Positions 37,425-51,717 are shown, numbered from the stretch's first letter. The stretch: DNA of 64,000 bases from Marchantia polymorpha subsp. ruderalis (GCA_037833965.1 AP031354.1:6984001-7048000); one strand, 5' to 3'. Numbers and translations are program-made. Notes: generated from the sequence alone by a model not told the origin.

Positions 37425-40140
37425 TACTGAATATGATGATCTAATTGTCATGTGTAATATATTCAACATCAACATTTTGATTCCGACTTATAGCTGCGCC
37501 TGCGCCTCGACTTATATCAGTTGAGGAAATCGCCATTCATCCACGTGAACACCCCACCATCAACTTCCATCATCCGAGAAGATCGCCACATGGACGAGGT
37601 TGTGGGACAGACCGGAAGGCATTTGGACTACTCGGAGTTAGTTAAAGTGGCCATTTTGACGACAATAAATATCTCTTCGGAAAACCACAGATTCAGTTCG
37701 ACCGAGCCCGAATGTAACGTGGATACACAACTACTGCGGCTGGCTCATTCGTCGTGACGTGCGGCGGCCATTGAAGTGACGAAACCTCTTGCTTCAGGTT
37801 TCATTTGGCTGGCTTCCTTCGGGTTTCGTGAAAGCTGCATGCTTCAGAGTTCTCGTTTCTTCGCGATAAGCGCACGAGGAGCTGCCTTCCATATCTTCAC
37901 CTTGACTCTCGGATTCTTCTTTCAGAAACCGGTGGGAACATCGCCAACTTCCGGTCGAAACTTTGTGCCGTGGACATTTTTATTAAAGATACAAAACTTT
38001 TCGCATGAGTTGGTTTCTCCATGAGCAGGTGAGCGAATTCCTAACCCCGGAGACGGTCAAATGGTCAATTCACAATATTGGCAAAGCCTGAAGAACCTTT
38101 GGGCTCGATTCCGAGGCTATTCACGGGTGCTAGATGTGGGTTCAGGCTTTAGATGGGAACTAAGGTTGAAGTGAGGCCCTGCCAAGTTCAGAGATCGAAA
38201 CATCCAACTGAAAACTCGATATACTATACGTTGAGCTAAAAGCGTGTTCCTTATTTTTCATCTTTCAAAATAACAAGCAAGAGAAAAAATCGCTTTGTCT
38301 GCTTTGATTGTAAAACCATTCCTCGTGTTCTCGTTTCGTGTCTTTGTTGGGATTTTTGAAGAATTTTGTATATGAAACAATATCTTAAACAGGTTCTCGA
38401 ATTTATTTCTTAGTGATTTCCATACACCATTACAGCAATAATTATCTGAAATATACCATTAACCCGTAAACAATTAGAAATTAGAGTATCTGTAATAGAT
38501 GTTATAGGCTTCGAAGATTGATAATCTATTAAATTTTTACTTTAGCCCCACTAGGCTAGTCAAACCGGAATACAGTGAAATTAAAAACGAGTGTCCGTGA
38601 GCATAGCGTCTTCGTTACTGGATGTGGGTTTTCTGTGGTTTGCTAGTTTTTTTTTTGGGCGAAGTAGAAGGAGAAGTTCTCGTGCTCAGACATCTATGGT
38701 GTGGCATCAAGAAACTTGCTCAAGTTATACAACAAATCCACCCAAGTAAACCAAGAACTCCTTGCGAACTCCACATTTATAGATTAGAGCTGCTATGGAA
38801 CTTGTCACCGTATGTCATACCGTCATGTGATTTCTCTCGACTCACAAAGCGGTATGTCATCTTAAAATCCACATCCAGTTGTTAGGACTTCAATCATCAT
38901 AACTCTACGCGAAAACGAATATCATGTATATTGTTAAAACTTTTGTTTATCGAGAAAATGATTACCTCGCCTCCAACATATATCTTTATCGGTATGAACA
39001 TGTGCAAGTTAATATATGTATGTAGACATTAGAGCCATGATACCATGATCCTGACATTTGAATCTGGAATCCTCAAGACATGTGCAAGCTGTAAACCAGA
39101 ACTTAGAAAACATAAATTCAAACCAATGTCCAACATGTAGGCTAAACCACACGAGGCTATTCGTCATGTATTCTTATTATTTCACATGTGTAAAAAGATC
39201 TACAATCTGATGTTGGTTTGTTGGGGTTATGGTTTGACATATCTTTCATTATATTCATCTAATTTGTTACTATATGTAGATTCTTTCAAATGAAAATGTT
39301 AAATTTTATATAATATTGCAGTAACAGATGGATATCAAAACTATCTAATCATTTTAAGTGTCAAAGAATCCTTTTTGTGACTTATCATGATGAATTCATT
39401 TTGACTTCTACAGTCCAGTTTCATTTTATGCTTATTTGATCACAGTGATTAACTTGTTTCAGTTTTAGAGTGAAATTTGCAATGTTTGAGAATACAGTCC
39501 CTGAAGTTTATTGCCAAAGAACATTCAAAGTATTATTGATTTTGCTTGTAACATCAGGTATCGGTTCTGATGCTTCTAAAGTTTTTGTCTTCTCGAAGCT
39601 GGGTATCGAACAAAATAAATGAATTGTTGTCCACTTCTACACAAATGTTACAGAGGAAGCTTAGTATATAAAGGTGTCTTTCATATTAGATCGCGCAAAA
39701 AATGTCAACATCTTACTTTATGCATGGAATGGTACTGTACCACACAAGGATCACATCCACCAACTCCACAGATTCAATGCGGCAGGAGGAAATGATGTGC
39801 ATATATAACCACAGAAGCCTCTGTAGCACGTAATAATGAAGGTATCCACATTAAAGTTGCCAACTCGTAACGTGTAACGTGAAACTCATCCTTTTGGCTA
39901 TTTACTCGACCTTTCCAATTGTAACGTGCAACACTTCTATAAGAAAAATGTAGAAAGGTGAGAAATCCGCCCCATCAAAATACCGCAGTCATCGAGACAA
40001 TCATATCGATGGAGTTAAACTCCATTCGGATTCAAAAAAAAGGGGGAGACGCGATACTTCTTCTGTTGGCCCTCCCTCCCCCATCCTGATCAAACTGATC
40101 ATTACTGTACACCCCTGCCCGCTCTGCGCCCATCGTTCCA

Positions 40141-42550
40141 GTAATTAAGGGCTTCGATCAGATTCGGAAATGGAAAACCGTAACTAGAAACCTTCCTCCA
40201 TCAGAAGATTAAAATCTGCACATGTGGGAACGAAGGGAGCTGATTCTACTGGGCTTAGCACCATCTTTCCTTCGGATTCACCCGTGTACAACTCAGCGTC
40301 GGGCTACGTTGCTGAGAGTCCCTGAGTGTGGAAGCGGAGGACCACAAGATGGAACAAGAGATTGACGCTAGGGGGGAGGAAGGTCAGAGCGCTGAGGGGA
40401 ACCAACTGCCTTCTGCTTCGCACTCGGCCCAACCGTCAGACTGTCAATCCCTGACAGAAACAGGCTCGGCAGCACGTTCGGCTCCGGTCGAAGTTGCGGC
40501 GGTCCCTTCGGTAGCCAATTCGCGCGGCTCCACGTATGCCGTACGTGAGCACGTCCTAGCTGGCAGCGCCGGGGGCAGAGATCGATCCGGCCGAGGTCGA
40601 TGAGTCCGCGCCCATCGACGGCGCCCTCCTCGCCACGTGTTGCCCTCCTTTCGTTCGATTCACGTGGATAAAAGCGGATCTTCCCCGGCCGAGGTTTGGT
40701 CCCCGGGGGAGGAGGCCGCAGTGCAGTAGGCCGAGAAGCGAATTCGAACCGCGTAGGGGACCGTAGTGTGGTATGATGGCGCGGGGCGATGGGGGGCGAT
40801 GGTGACCTCCCTCCGGCTCCTGCGGAAGGGAAGACAAGAAAGCGGAAGAGGAGCGACGACGACGAGAGAGAACGAGCGAGCAGCAGGAAAGGAGCGCAAC
40901 GAAGAACATTGGCTCGAGGAGGACGAGGCGGATCTGGTCGGAGGACAATCAGGGGGCGCATCCGGGTGGCAGAACGTGCACCCAATTTGTTGCCAACAGT
41001 CTTTGCAGAGGAGCTGACCTTTTTACGGTGCACTGCAGCTGGAGGGAGGGAGGGAGGGAGGGAGGGCGGAAGGGGGGGGAGTACGGCGCACTGAGAATTG
41101 TTGCCACGGGTGGCAAGGGGAGGGCAGGGGAGAGGGAGGTAAAGCGAGTGGTGGTTCTAGGGGTCGATCGATCGATCCACCGGCCGGCTGGCTTGCTGCT
41201 TGCTGCTTCTGCTTCTGCTGATGCTGCTTTGGCCTCGAGAGTGAGTCCTCCCTCGCAAGCACGCGTCGCGGGCGCCTCGGCAGGCTGGGTGGGAAGGTTT
41301 TTTCGTGCAGCTGGAGTGCGAGGAGGCGACAATTTTTTTTGTACAATGTGAGTGGAGCATGCTCCTCTTTCCTTCCTTTCAGCCCTCACCGTCAGGGGCC
41401 CTGCTGCTTGTGAAGCGAGTGCTCGCCCTCTTGTGAGCCTTGTGTCGGTGTCGGTGTCGTGCTTCAATGCCGACGGGTATTCGGCATTCGAAGTTCTGTT
41501 GATCAGGCCGACGCGTGTCCTGTTTTCTGGAACAACCTCACCTCATGAATCTCATGGTTTCTCCCATCTGTCAGGCATTTGCCGGTCTCCCGCTTACTGT
41601 TCATTTTGTATCGCGCTTTGGAGGGATAAAGAGAGATCAGCATTATTAGAGGCAGATCGACAACTGCACGTGTGAATACTTCTTGAGCATCTGAAGGAGA
41701 ACGACAAATTGGACAAGTGAGAACCGTGTGTGGAAGTTTGCTGTCCAACCAGTCCAGCTTTGTTGCGCATTTTGAAAGATTGTGTTTTGAAACCTTAGTG
41801 CACAACGTAGATGTTCTTGAGGACCTCAAGTGACGCGCGACCGAGGCTTGTTCTGATCCTGTGATTTAGATCTAGGTGTTCAGACTTCATCCTAGATTTT
41901 TATTCTTATTTTTATTTTTTGTTTTGTGTGAGGAGCACAGTAAATGATCAGGCATATCCCAACCCCGAGTCTTACAGAGCTTGCACGAACAACATTGTCT
42001 ACTACCTTGAACTTTCAGAAGTACTTTAAGTAAGGCTCTTCGCGCGAGAAGTGCCCTCCATTGCCTGCTCCTTGATCTGGAGGATGACGAGGGTTTGCGC
42101 TTGTTGCGAGGAGTCACAAAAGTCTTCTTTGAGCTGAATAAGAATTCATTCTCACGAACGCAATCCCCTATTTTCAACTGACTCCTTTCCTCCTCATTGT
42201 TCAGAGTTGGGCTTTAGCAGAAGTTCGGTGTTCTCGTGGAACACTCAGCACGCGCGGGTGGTTTTAAGGAGCTGTCTTCTAGGATAACGCTGACGGATCC
42301 ACATTTAGTGTTATGGTTTATAACTGAAGACGAGAGGCACGGTAGGGATTAGGCATTGCGGTCAACAGGGTTCCCTGCCATTAAGTTTTTTGACCCACTG
42401 GGAGCAGGGAGATATGGATTGCTGGAGAACATCAGGCGAAGGGGGTGGTGAAGTTTTCTTGGTTTACATCATGGAATTGAGCTTCAACACTCAGTCGCAG
42501 TAATACTTGCAGCACCGTGGCCTCCCCAAATACAGGCAGTCTGTGTAGTC
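40141..42550 (+). promoter_or_regulatory. GC-rich leader/promoter region of NAP1, with unrecognised open frames
   Basis: Bases 40300-41350 are GC-rich with a GGAG tract at 41041-41067; 41350-42550 are more balanced. A GTGAGT donor-like site near 41348 could end a 5' UTR exon. Open frames at 40349-40603 (84 residues, acidic/Ser-rich) and 40789-41094 (about 101 residues, with a basic KTRKRKR patch) have ATG starts but no family I recognise; they may be upstream ORFs or chance frames. No coding gene is claimed. Confidence 0.4.
41041..41067 (+). repeat. GGAG tetranucleotide tract on the sense strand of NAP1
   Basis: About six GGAG/GGGA units about 1.5 kb upstream of the NAP1 ATG. G-rich on the NAP1 sense strand, with G-quadruplex potential. 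Confidence 0.9.
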
Positions 42551-45500
42551 ATGGAGCCTCAGCGGCAAGGAAGCCTCTTTGGAAGGCGCTCAAGTTTCAT
42601 CAAACGATCAGACATTTCTGTAGATACTGCGTCGAGACCCGAGCGGGATGATCCATCCGGACTTCATGATGCAGGAGTCGGATCCCCTATGGATTCTCCC
42701 ATATGGAAGCGAGCTGGTTCAACAAAACGAGGCCACAGCCAACAGTTGAATGGAAACAATGTACACAAGACTCGTCAGATTGAATGGATGATTCATCTCA
42801 AGGAAGTTGCCCAAGGTTTGATGACAAAAATTTACAGGTTGAGGCAGATACTTGGAACGCCCGACTTTTCTGCACCACAACTTCCGGACGATTTTTGGAA
42901 AGCAGGAGTACTACCGGATTTGCCCAAACTTTGCACTCACGTGGTCAGGAAGTTTCCTGACCATCCTGCAAAGTTACAACTGGAAAAGGTATCTCAGCCG
43001 AGCAAGGGTTTTCTGCTCTCTCTATCCTATGCTATACTCTCTATGTGATTGCTAAGTAAAGGTAGCAATCAGTTGTTGAACTCAGCGACGGCCATTGATT
43101 TGACAATCTAAGTAAATCTTAGTTTCAAGAATTTTCTGCTCGTTTCAGAGTTAGTAGCCGAGTTCGCAGCAACATGAATGTGTCTTGTCATGAAGTGGAT
43201 TTTGTATACTGATCAGCAGTATGTTGCAATATGTCGCTGCCATGTGCTCAAATATGCTCCTTTCCTCCCGTGGACGTAAATTACGTAGTATAACTTAGTG
43301 TATATATGCTCCGAAATTATTAATTTTAATATCAACAAGGTAATTCGAAGGTTTAATGCATCGATCTCTAATAAATAGTCCGTCAGCTGGCATACCGAAT
43401 CACTAGAGTTTCATTGTGGAAAAAGTAAAGACCTTTTCCAAGTAGCAGCTTTTAACCTCAAATCAGCACATGCCTTGTTGTCATCTACATAAATGCATAA
43501 TAGCCACGACAATGGGGTAATTGGCGAATTTCCATCTGCGTTGTTTGTTTAGTGTTATTCAATGCCTTTCTTCTGGATATGACTGCATATTACGTGCCAC
43601 GCGAGTTACTCGCATTTCCCCTTCTGATCATTTCTGCTCTCCTCCTTGGGCACAATCAACAGGTTGACAAGGCTGGTCTTGACTATCTGAACGAGAATGC
43701 TGATAAGATTTCAGCGGGCCTTGAACCCTGGCTTTTTGTAAGTCCTTACATATTCACTTGAGACAAGTATATCCTTTATACACTGAATGCACTTTTGCAG
43801 CATCAACCATATTAACAATCTCTAAATAAATCTTTTCAGGTACTTGTTGACCTGATGATATTTCGTGAACAAGCGCTGCGTGTAATCTTGGATTTAAGCA
43901 GCACAGTTGTCACGCTACTGGTATGTCTTTCCCATTTAATAGCTTATTTTCTTCCATACTACAGGCTGTCCAATAAACACGTTTTCAATGTATTTCTACA
44001 CGGCAGGAATAAAAACTTGGTGTCAGGATCTCAACATTATCGAAATAGTTCTTTCCACATTTATGACTGAATGAATTGCGGTGTTTTGGAACTGTCGCAG
44101 CCTCAGCAAAATCCTCTTATTCTGCACCTTTTTATGGGCCTGTTTTGCTCCTTCATTCGCGTGAACCTGATGGCAGACAAGGTATGCGAGGACCCTTTCT
44201 CTCTAAGACTGTACTAGGTTGAGCTTGACATTTACATTTTCCAGGTTATTTATGAGATTTGCTATGCATATCCAGGCTTGCCGGACTTTATTGTCACTTA
44301 ATTGCTTCGGATTCTATCTTCTAATTGAGCAGATACCGAGGAAGATGATATTGCAAATGTACAATCTTACACACACTATATTGAAGTCAGGAAGAGACTT
44401 CGAATTTTATCATCGGTAACTTGACCCTATCCTTGAGCGAATAGTTGCTTATCTTCTAGACTATTTAAGCAACTTTAAGGTCGCCTACTGAGGAATGTAG
44501 GGAACTGCGTTTAGAGACGAGGAAGTCTCTCATCACTATCCTACAGAGTTCAAATGTTCTAAGCTCGACTCTTGTGTTTGACGATCCAGTTTGGTACAAT
44601 TTGTGGACTCGTATGATCTTCCTCTTAACGGCTTACATGATGATCTCAACTTCGTGAGCCCCCGTATTGGAGAGGTATGTGGGTTTATCGAACATGAATT
44701 TCGTTTTTTCCAACTGTAGATGGTCAAGCAACGGCGTATGTGTGCATGCGCTTTTGTATCATGTGCTCAAGTGCTTTTGTAGTATAACTTGTCTCCCATC
44801 TGAGGTCAATGCTTGTTACACAGATTCTGGATGCTGTTGGTCCCACCATATTTTTGGGTGTGGATTACCAAAGACTGCGAAATGAAGGATTTTTAAGCCC
44901 CTTCCACCCTCGCTATCCGGATAAACTCACAAACTCTGCACATCCTGCGGTAACTTCAAATACCAATCTTTTCATTGTGCATGTTATTCTTCTCCTTGCG
45001 CTCTATCTTTCAGCTGTTTCAGTTTTGAGTACCTGAGACACTTTGGTAGAAATATAAAATTTCTTCTGGTCACTTCAGCTTAGATTTTTGCAGTACATTT
45101 CGACTCCGATCTTGATCGGTTTACTTATTCGCAGTCCCCATTTTGATTCGCCTCCTTGTCAAATTTGTACAGAGAGCGCAAGACTTAGCTCATATCGATG
45201 CCTACCGTGAATGGGTGCTCTTTGGGTATCTTGTCTGTCCTAGCGAATTGCTACGGACAAATGGAATCGAAATTGCGATGGTACGTGTTCATCACTATTG
45301 GGATCTCAGATATAGACTAAAATTGCCCTGCTTGTCTTTGTTTTGATGAAGAATTATGCCAACGATCTTTCGATGTTCACCTTTGTCAACAAAAACTCAT
45401 TTCGGTTATGTTAGTTGGGGCTTTAATAATATCACATCACTTTTTGCCTACTTTGATGTCTTAAGCCTGAGATGTCGCAATCATTGTTTTGTGTTCTGAG

Positions 45501-48500
45501 ATTGTATCAATTGTCCTTTTGGTCTACGGTTCAAATCAGAAGCTTAAGTGTTTTGACTAAAACATTGTTTCTTATTCTGCCAGGCGATTCTGCGGGAAAC
45601 GTTGGTTTTATCTCTCTTTCGTGACGAGGTAATGTCTTTCTCTGTGGATGTGAGATTATATCGCTTGCGGATCATAATTTACTTCATTGACTGAAGGTCA
45701 ATTACTCAATTTTTCTTATATGTTATCCTGAAATTGCAGGTCTTGCTCGTACATGAAGAATATCAGCAGTATGTACTGCCAAAGATAGCCGAGTCCAAGA
45801 AGCTGGCTAAAGCTGGACGGGCTAAAGGAAGGGAAGCCGATGCAGAGTATAATCAAGCCAAGCAGGTGGAGAAAAACATCTGGTAGGTTTTTATTGCGTG
45901 AGGTAGAGGAACGATGTATATTTGGAAGGACTCTTGGAGTTCACCTGTGAGCCGTTTGGTTTTTAAACACATCAACAATGCAGACAATGTTTTGAATCTG
46001 AACCAACTTTTACTACCTTCTAAGTCTGATTATAGCAGCATGTGGCCCTGAAGTGAGGTGCAGGAAATATCGATTGCTACTTGCGACAACGTTCACAGAG
46101 AACATCGCATGTTTTTGAAGCAAGAACTCGGAAGGATGGTTATTTTTTTCTCAGACCAGCCAACTTTGCTGGCTCCGAATATACAGGTGTTGATCTAAAA
46201 TGAATATAATGGAGCCACCCCTACCTCCTCAACCTTACAGCTCTGAGATTTGCATACTTATCCTCGCTTGCTCTCTGTCCTTCTTATCAAGTTTATTTAT
46301 TGCGTATGTTTTTCCTGTTCATCTACATTATTTCGACAGTAGACAATAGGGTAGATTTAGCAACATGCATTTTTTCAGTTATCTGATTCCTTACTTTCGT
46401 TTTTTGGCTCAATAGATAACATCTTTCTTGGCTAAATCTTCTGAAATCTTATGGTATCGCTCAGAGTTAACATCTCATAAATGATTTTGATTTTACAGAT
46501 GGTTTTTTCAGCCATTGCAATGGCGCGCTCGGAAGTGATCTGGTTTTTTAGTCATGTTGGAGTGACAGTCGGAAAGTCGAAGGGTAATCGAGTCACGCCG
46601 GTGGATCTGGTAAAGAGAGATATACATTTAATCTAATGCCTGGTCCTTTATAGAAGATGTCTGGAACTCAACGATTTAGCAATCAATCGTAGAAAACCAA
46701 CCTTGTGCACCAGGTTACCCTCTTATGTTATAGCAGGATTATCATCCCATGAGTATTTATGCAGTATATGATGCAAAGTTAACACCTATTCTGAACACTG
46801 ATGTTCACTTTTGTGCAGGACATCTCAGATCCAAGTATTGGATTCTTGCTGGATGGCATGGATAGATTAATTACCCTAATACGCAAGTATACTCCAGGTA
46901 ATGAACTGCTGCATTTTGAAAACTGAAGACTAAGTGTTTTGGATTTATGTTCTCATTCACATGGAACATGTGCTTCTAACAGTTGTCAATTGTCAGTCAA
47001 GCATAATATAACATTCGGTGTATTACACGTTCAGTTCAATCACTTACGACTCATAATATTGCTTCATCTCTGTTCTTCCTCTTACCAGCTATACGAGGAT
47101 TTTCCTTGGGCTATCTCTCAGCAGCAGGGCAGAGAATCCGTTTGCTTCTAGGTAGTCCAGGAATGGTGGCCTTGGACATTGATGCTGAGCTGCGTCATCT
47201 TTTCCTCTCTGCCTTAGATAGTTTGGAGAAGTTGCCCAAACTGCAGAGTGAGAAGATTGTCACCAGCCCAACAGACCTCTCAGTACGTTTTTTATTTCAA
47301 CAAGCAATGTCCTGTTTCATGTTTCACTTGTCCTTTTCTTTTCAAAAGACGGTGTTGGATTTGTGAAATGGTTTCGACGCTGTCTACGAGATTTTCTGCA
47401 TATCTTTACTTGCTCACTTTCTAGTTTTAACCAATCAAAGGAGTTAGAAAGTCAAAGTTGATGTAGTGATTTTGTGTATAAATTTGTACTTATCAAGTTG
47501 TGATTCCACTTGACTTCTAGGATTTTAGAAGAGATTGGCTACGTACAATGATGCTCGTGTCGTCAGCAAGGTCTCCTATCAATATTCGACATTTGGACAA
47601 GGCTACCTTGCCAGGCAAAGAAAGTATTGTGGCGGAAGGAAACAGGGCATATATGTGGTCCAGGTATTGCCTCTTGTAGTCATTGAGCATGTTTCAAGAG
47701 CTATCCTTTTGTCAAGACATCGAGATTTGTCTTCCTCCTAGTATTGGTGGTAGAGGACTCTAGGTGTAACAGATTTTGTTATGAATTTTGACGTTTTCTT
47801 CAAGGACACAGGACATAGTTTGTCTTGCATAGATTCAAGTAACGAATAAGCCACCATGGATGTTTGTAAAAAGGATTGAAGGCCAAGGGGTAATCCACGA
47901 ATATCTTTGCAACCAATTAAAGATTGTCGCGTTCGCAAGTAGGGTGCAATTTTCTATCTTGTCGCTAGGCCTTGATGGGACCTCAATGTGATGAACATAA
48001 AGCTCTAACTGTGTATGATATGTTCTAACAATCAGTTCAGTAGTCATTGAGTGAGAAAGAAAGATCATGAGGCAGTGTGTGGGGTTTCTTACATGCTACA
48101 CCTTTATTGGTGTGGTCTTGTATAGGAGAGTGGATGAAATTGAACAGCAGTTGCAACAGCACGGCTCCCTCAAACTCCTGTACTTCTACAGGCAACATGT
48201 TTCCGCGGTGAGTCCATACGTTTATTCACATTGAGGAATTCTCATTATATCTGTTCCCAAGTTTAGAGCTGCCTATTTTCTTGTCCCTCCTGCTTGCCCC
48301 TACGCTTCAAGTGTCCAAGTAAGTTGCTTCTATATCACAAAAATGGGCAGCTGGACAAGTCAAAGATACTAACAGCTTTTCCAGAATTCTATCTAAGAGT
48401 TTGCATTTGATGAAAACCCAGGTCTTTCGTCACACAATGTTTGGACCAGAAGGTCGGCCCCAACATTGTTGTGCGTGGCTCGGACTCGCCAATGCTTTTC

Positions 48501-51500
48501 CTGAAAATGCTCATCCCACTCTTCCAGACGAGGTCAGTAGTGACTTGTCGAGCTTTCATCTGGTATACTTCTGGTTTAGGTTGACGTAAGGTCAGCATGT
48601 GTCTGATTGCAATCTTACAAGCTATCTGTATTGGACTCTGTGCAGTTATCAAAGTTTGCAAAAGATGCAGTGTCCTACGCTCAGGCACTTATAGAAGCAG
48701 TGATGGGTGGTCTTGAAGGCCTGATCAATATTCTTGATTCTGAGGGGGGATATGGATCGCTTGATAATAAAGTAAGTACAATACTATGTTGTCACATATG
48801 CATACTATCTTGGTCTTTTGCAATAAAAGCATTACAAATTTGTTTGTGCATTTCCCATTTGATATATGTAGTTTTGATTCTATTCTGAAAAGTCAAAAAG
48901 TGGGATGTTGCAGCTTCTTCCAGAGCAAGCAGCCATGCGGTTGAATCAAGTAGGTAAAGTTGCAGGTCCACCGTCGAAGCAGGTGAAGGCGACTCCTGAC
49001 TTTCCTTTGCCAGGAACCGAAAGCGAGCCAAAGAACAAAGATTCAATAAAGATGTAAGTTGGAAAAACTGATTTGTTACTCTCATTAGACAATAATTTCC
49101 AGTCGTTTGTGGGCTCGAATCTTGACAGTCACAACAACTTTCAGAAACATCCCATGCTTAGCTGATTTCTACATCGACAGCAGTTTGTTACAGCTTTACT
49201 ATCCAATTGGTTTCTAATTCAAATCTCTATTCTACTTTCCGTAGGTTGGAAGCCGCAGTTCAAAGACTGGTTGGTCTTTGTTCAGTCCTCAACGAGATGG
49301 AACCTGTCAGGATTCTCAATCACATCTACATTCCTCGAGAGGTGGGTTTTTAAGCTTCGAAAGGTATCTTGATGGTTAGAGCTAATTTCGTGTGATCAAG
49401 AACCCTTTGTTCGTAGAAAACTACAACTTTTCTCTTTGTGGAGTTTGAGCTTGAAATTAGGAGCGGATCTCTTTATTCTTAGAAACTGTAGATTCTTTTG
49501 TAAGCTCATAAATTTGTGGGATTACAGAAGTGGTCAAGGAAAGCTTGTATTTAAAAACTCAGTCTAGCAGATTAACAAAAGCTTGCTATGTGCCGAGTTT
49601 GACCGAAAGCACGTGGAATTTTCTGTTCATGCAATTGCAGTACATGAGAGATTATGTAATGAACAACTTTCGAGGACGGCTTACAAATATTATCTTGGTT
49701 GACGGTGATCTGCAACGGCCTACAGTCGTCGAGGCCCGTCTGCAACGACACATGAGTATTATCCATCTGATAGAGCAACATGTCAGTATGGACATGACAC
49801 GTGGAGTAAGGGAGGTGCTTTTGGCTGAAGCCTTTACAGGAAAGATGCGTGACCTCCATCCTGAAGAAGGGGAGGTGGGATCTGGTGGTGACGCTGTTAC
49901 AACAGTATCTGACTGGTATATTGAGAACATTGTGAAGGATGTCAAGTTTGCTGGTGTCATCTACTCACCGTTGGACAAGTGCTTCAAAAGCACCAGGCAA
50001 ATTGGCAGGATACCTGCAGAGTCCGTTGCTCATGTTACGGAATTGAAGGCTTTCATACGGATGTTTGGCCCATATGGAACAGATAAATTGGATAGTGCAC
50101 TGAGGGAACAGCTTTCAATGCACCTCACGGGTATTGATGTCACTATTCGCTCAAACAAAGAGGCTTTAGAAACTCTGGCTGCTGGTATGCACATCAAGGG
50201 AGAAAGGGAGGCTGGATTGAAGCAGCTGTTGGAACTTGAAACCTTGATCAAGCTGTCGTTGCAGGTTGGTCATATCCTGAGTTTTAGAGCCCTACTGGCC
50301 GAAGCCACAGCACAGGTGCTGAACGCAAATACTCCCCTTCTTTTTTCTCTCTTCACAGACTTCTCAAAGCACGCCCCTACTTCTGTTCCGGAAACGCCAG
50401 AACTTTTAAAGCTGAAGTTGTTGGCCACAAGGATAGGAGCATCGGAAGACCAAGATGTGATGTTAGTGCACTCCGTCTTGGTAGACGTTAAGGGAGCAGG
50501 TGATTCAATGTGGGCTCTTTTGCCATATCTCTATGTCGCTTGCATGACCTCCACGATGTGGAACTCAAGCACATTTAGTATTCATACGGGGGGCTTTTCC
50601 AACAACATTCACTGCTTAGGAAGGTGAGTACATACATACATTGATAGTTCACATCTTGCATACTCTGAAATCATCTTTCACTTTTCGATCGCTTTTTTAA
50701 TTCCTGATTTTTGCCTTTTACGACTTGATCATAGTCCAAATTATAACATAATTTTGGCCTGATGACTAGGTGCATAACCGCCTTATTCGCTGCTAGCGAA
50801 TTGGTCCGCTGCGAGCGCAATGAGCTGCAGAGGCGTTTAATTGCGCAAGAGCAACGATTGACGGGGAGAAGATTACAAGACAATGTCAACATGCCACCCG
50901 AAGTAAGGCATGCAGAAGAACAAGCAGCCATCGAGACTAATATTAAGGCTATGATGAAGACGTTTGTTCAGTGTTCATCTGCTATTATGCTTGAGGCCTT
51001 AAGCGATAGCAACAGGTAGCAGACCAAACTTTCCCTCATTATTCATTTCACACTTCCTGAAATTGTTCTTCGACACTTTTCCAGAAAAGAGCACGCTCCT
51101 GCCAATCACCTTATTTCTAGATCAGGCTAAATCTGACTGAGCTTTGCCTTCTATGTTGTTGCAGGAGTCCATTGGTTGCTAAGCTTGTGTTTCTGGATCA
51201 ACTCTGTGAACTCTCCCGACATCTTCCCCGAAACACTTTGGAGCAACACATACCTCAGAGTATCTTGAGGTCTATTTATCAACTATATTATGAAAACACT
51301 ACGCCCACCTTAGTTCCTGTTATTCAAAATTGGCGACAAGTAGCTCGAAGCGACAGTCCGTCTAGAGGTAGTAGAAGGGACGTGAGTGAATTCGGGACTA
51401 TAAGCGAGAATGCGCCGACTACGTCTGCCGAACTTTCTCGCGCAACGTCACGGGGTTCGATATTCTCTGGCCCCATCAAGTTTTCTTCACAAAGAAAGAT

Positions 51501-51717
51501 GCTTGATGATCCTCCGTTGGATGGTGGATCTGACTCCAAGTCTGGCAGGAAACCAGGCCGGTTCTCAGGTCCTTTAGATTACAATGGAGCCCGAAAAGTT
51601 TCATTTGCTGAGAACTCATCAGCTTCGTCAAGTGTTCAAGGTCCGCCTTCTTCGGTTCCAGCTCCTCGCCGCTATGCTTCCTCAAGATCAGGTCCAGTAT
51701 CCTATGCATATGATTAA
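42551..51717 (+). CDS. NAP1: NAP1 (NCKAP1 homologue), SCAR/WAVE complex subunit
   Basis: 23 exons: 42551-42988, 43663-43737, 43840-43920, 44101-44181, 44333-44415, 44590-44674, 44824-44949, 45173-45280, 45584-45628, 45740-45882, 46054-46186, 46499-46609, 46819-46897, 47089-47282, 47521-47663, 48126-48207, 48422-48532, 48646-48771, 48914-49053, 49245-49341, 49641-50623, 50770-51015, 51165-51717. All introns are GT-AG, phases agree, and the product is 1,420 residues, about the length of seed-plant NAP1. Family blocks are present in order: LPDDFWKAGVLPDLPKLCTH, FREQALRVILDLSS, GFLSPFHPRYPDKLTNSAHP, MFGPEGRPQHCCAWL, GGLEGLINILDSEGG, EQHVSMDMTRGVRE, GGFSNNIHCLGR and VFLDQLCELS, then a Ser-rich tail with SGPLDY and SRSGPVSY. 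NAP1 (GNARLED/NAPP in Arabidopsis) binds PIR/SRA1 in the WAVE complex, which activates ARP2/3 actin nucleation in tip growth and cell shaping. The weakest join is the exon 11 acceptor (CCTGAAG). Confidence 0.97.

Larger units (their letters stand above)
35577..40140. other. Spacer with DUF7733 promoter side and diverged repeats
   Basis: Bases 35577-36600 are moderately GC-rich and probably hold the DUF7733 leader and promoter. A CCAGG-type short repeat occurs at 36524-36550. Overlapping open frames at 36037-36787 on both strands have no recognisable domain. A diverged tandem duplication lies at 37262-37424. Bases 38200-40000 are AT-rich with nothing supported. Confidence 0.45.
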
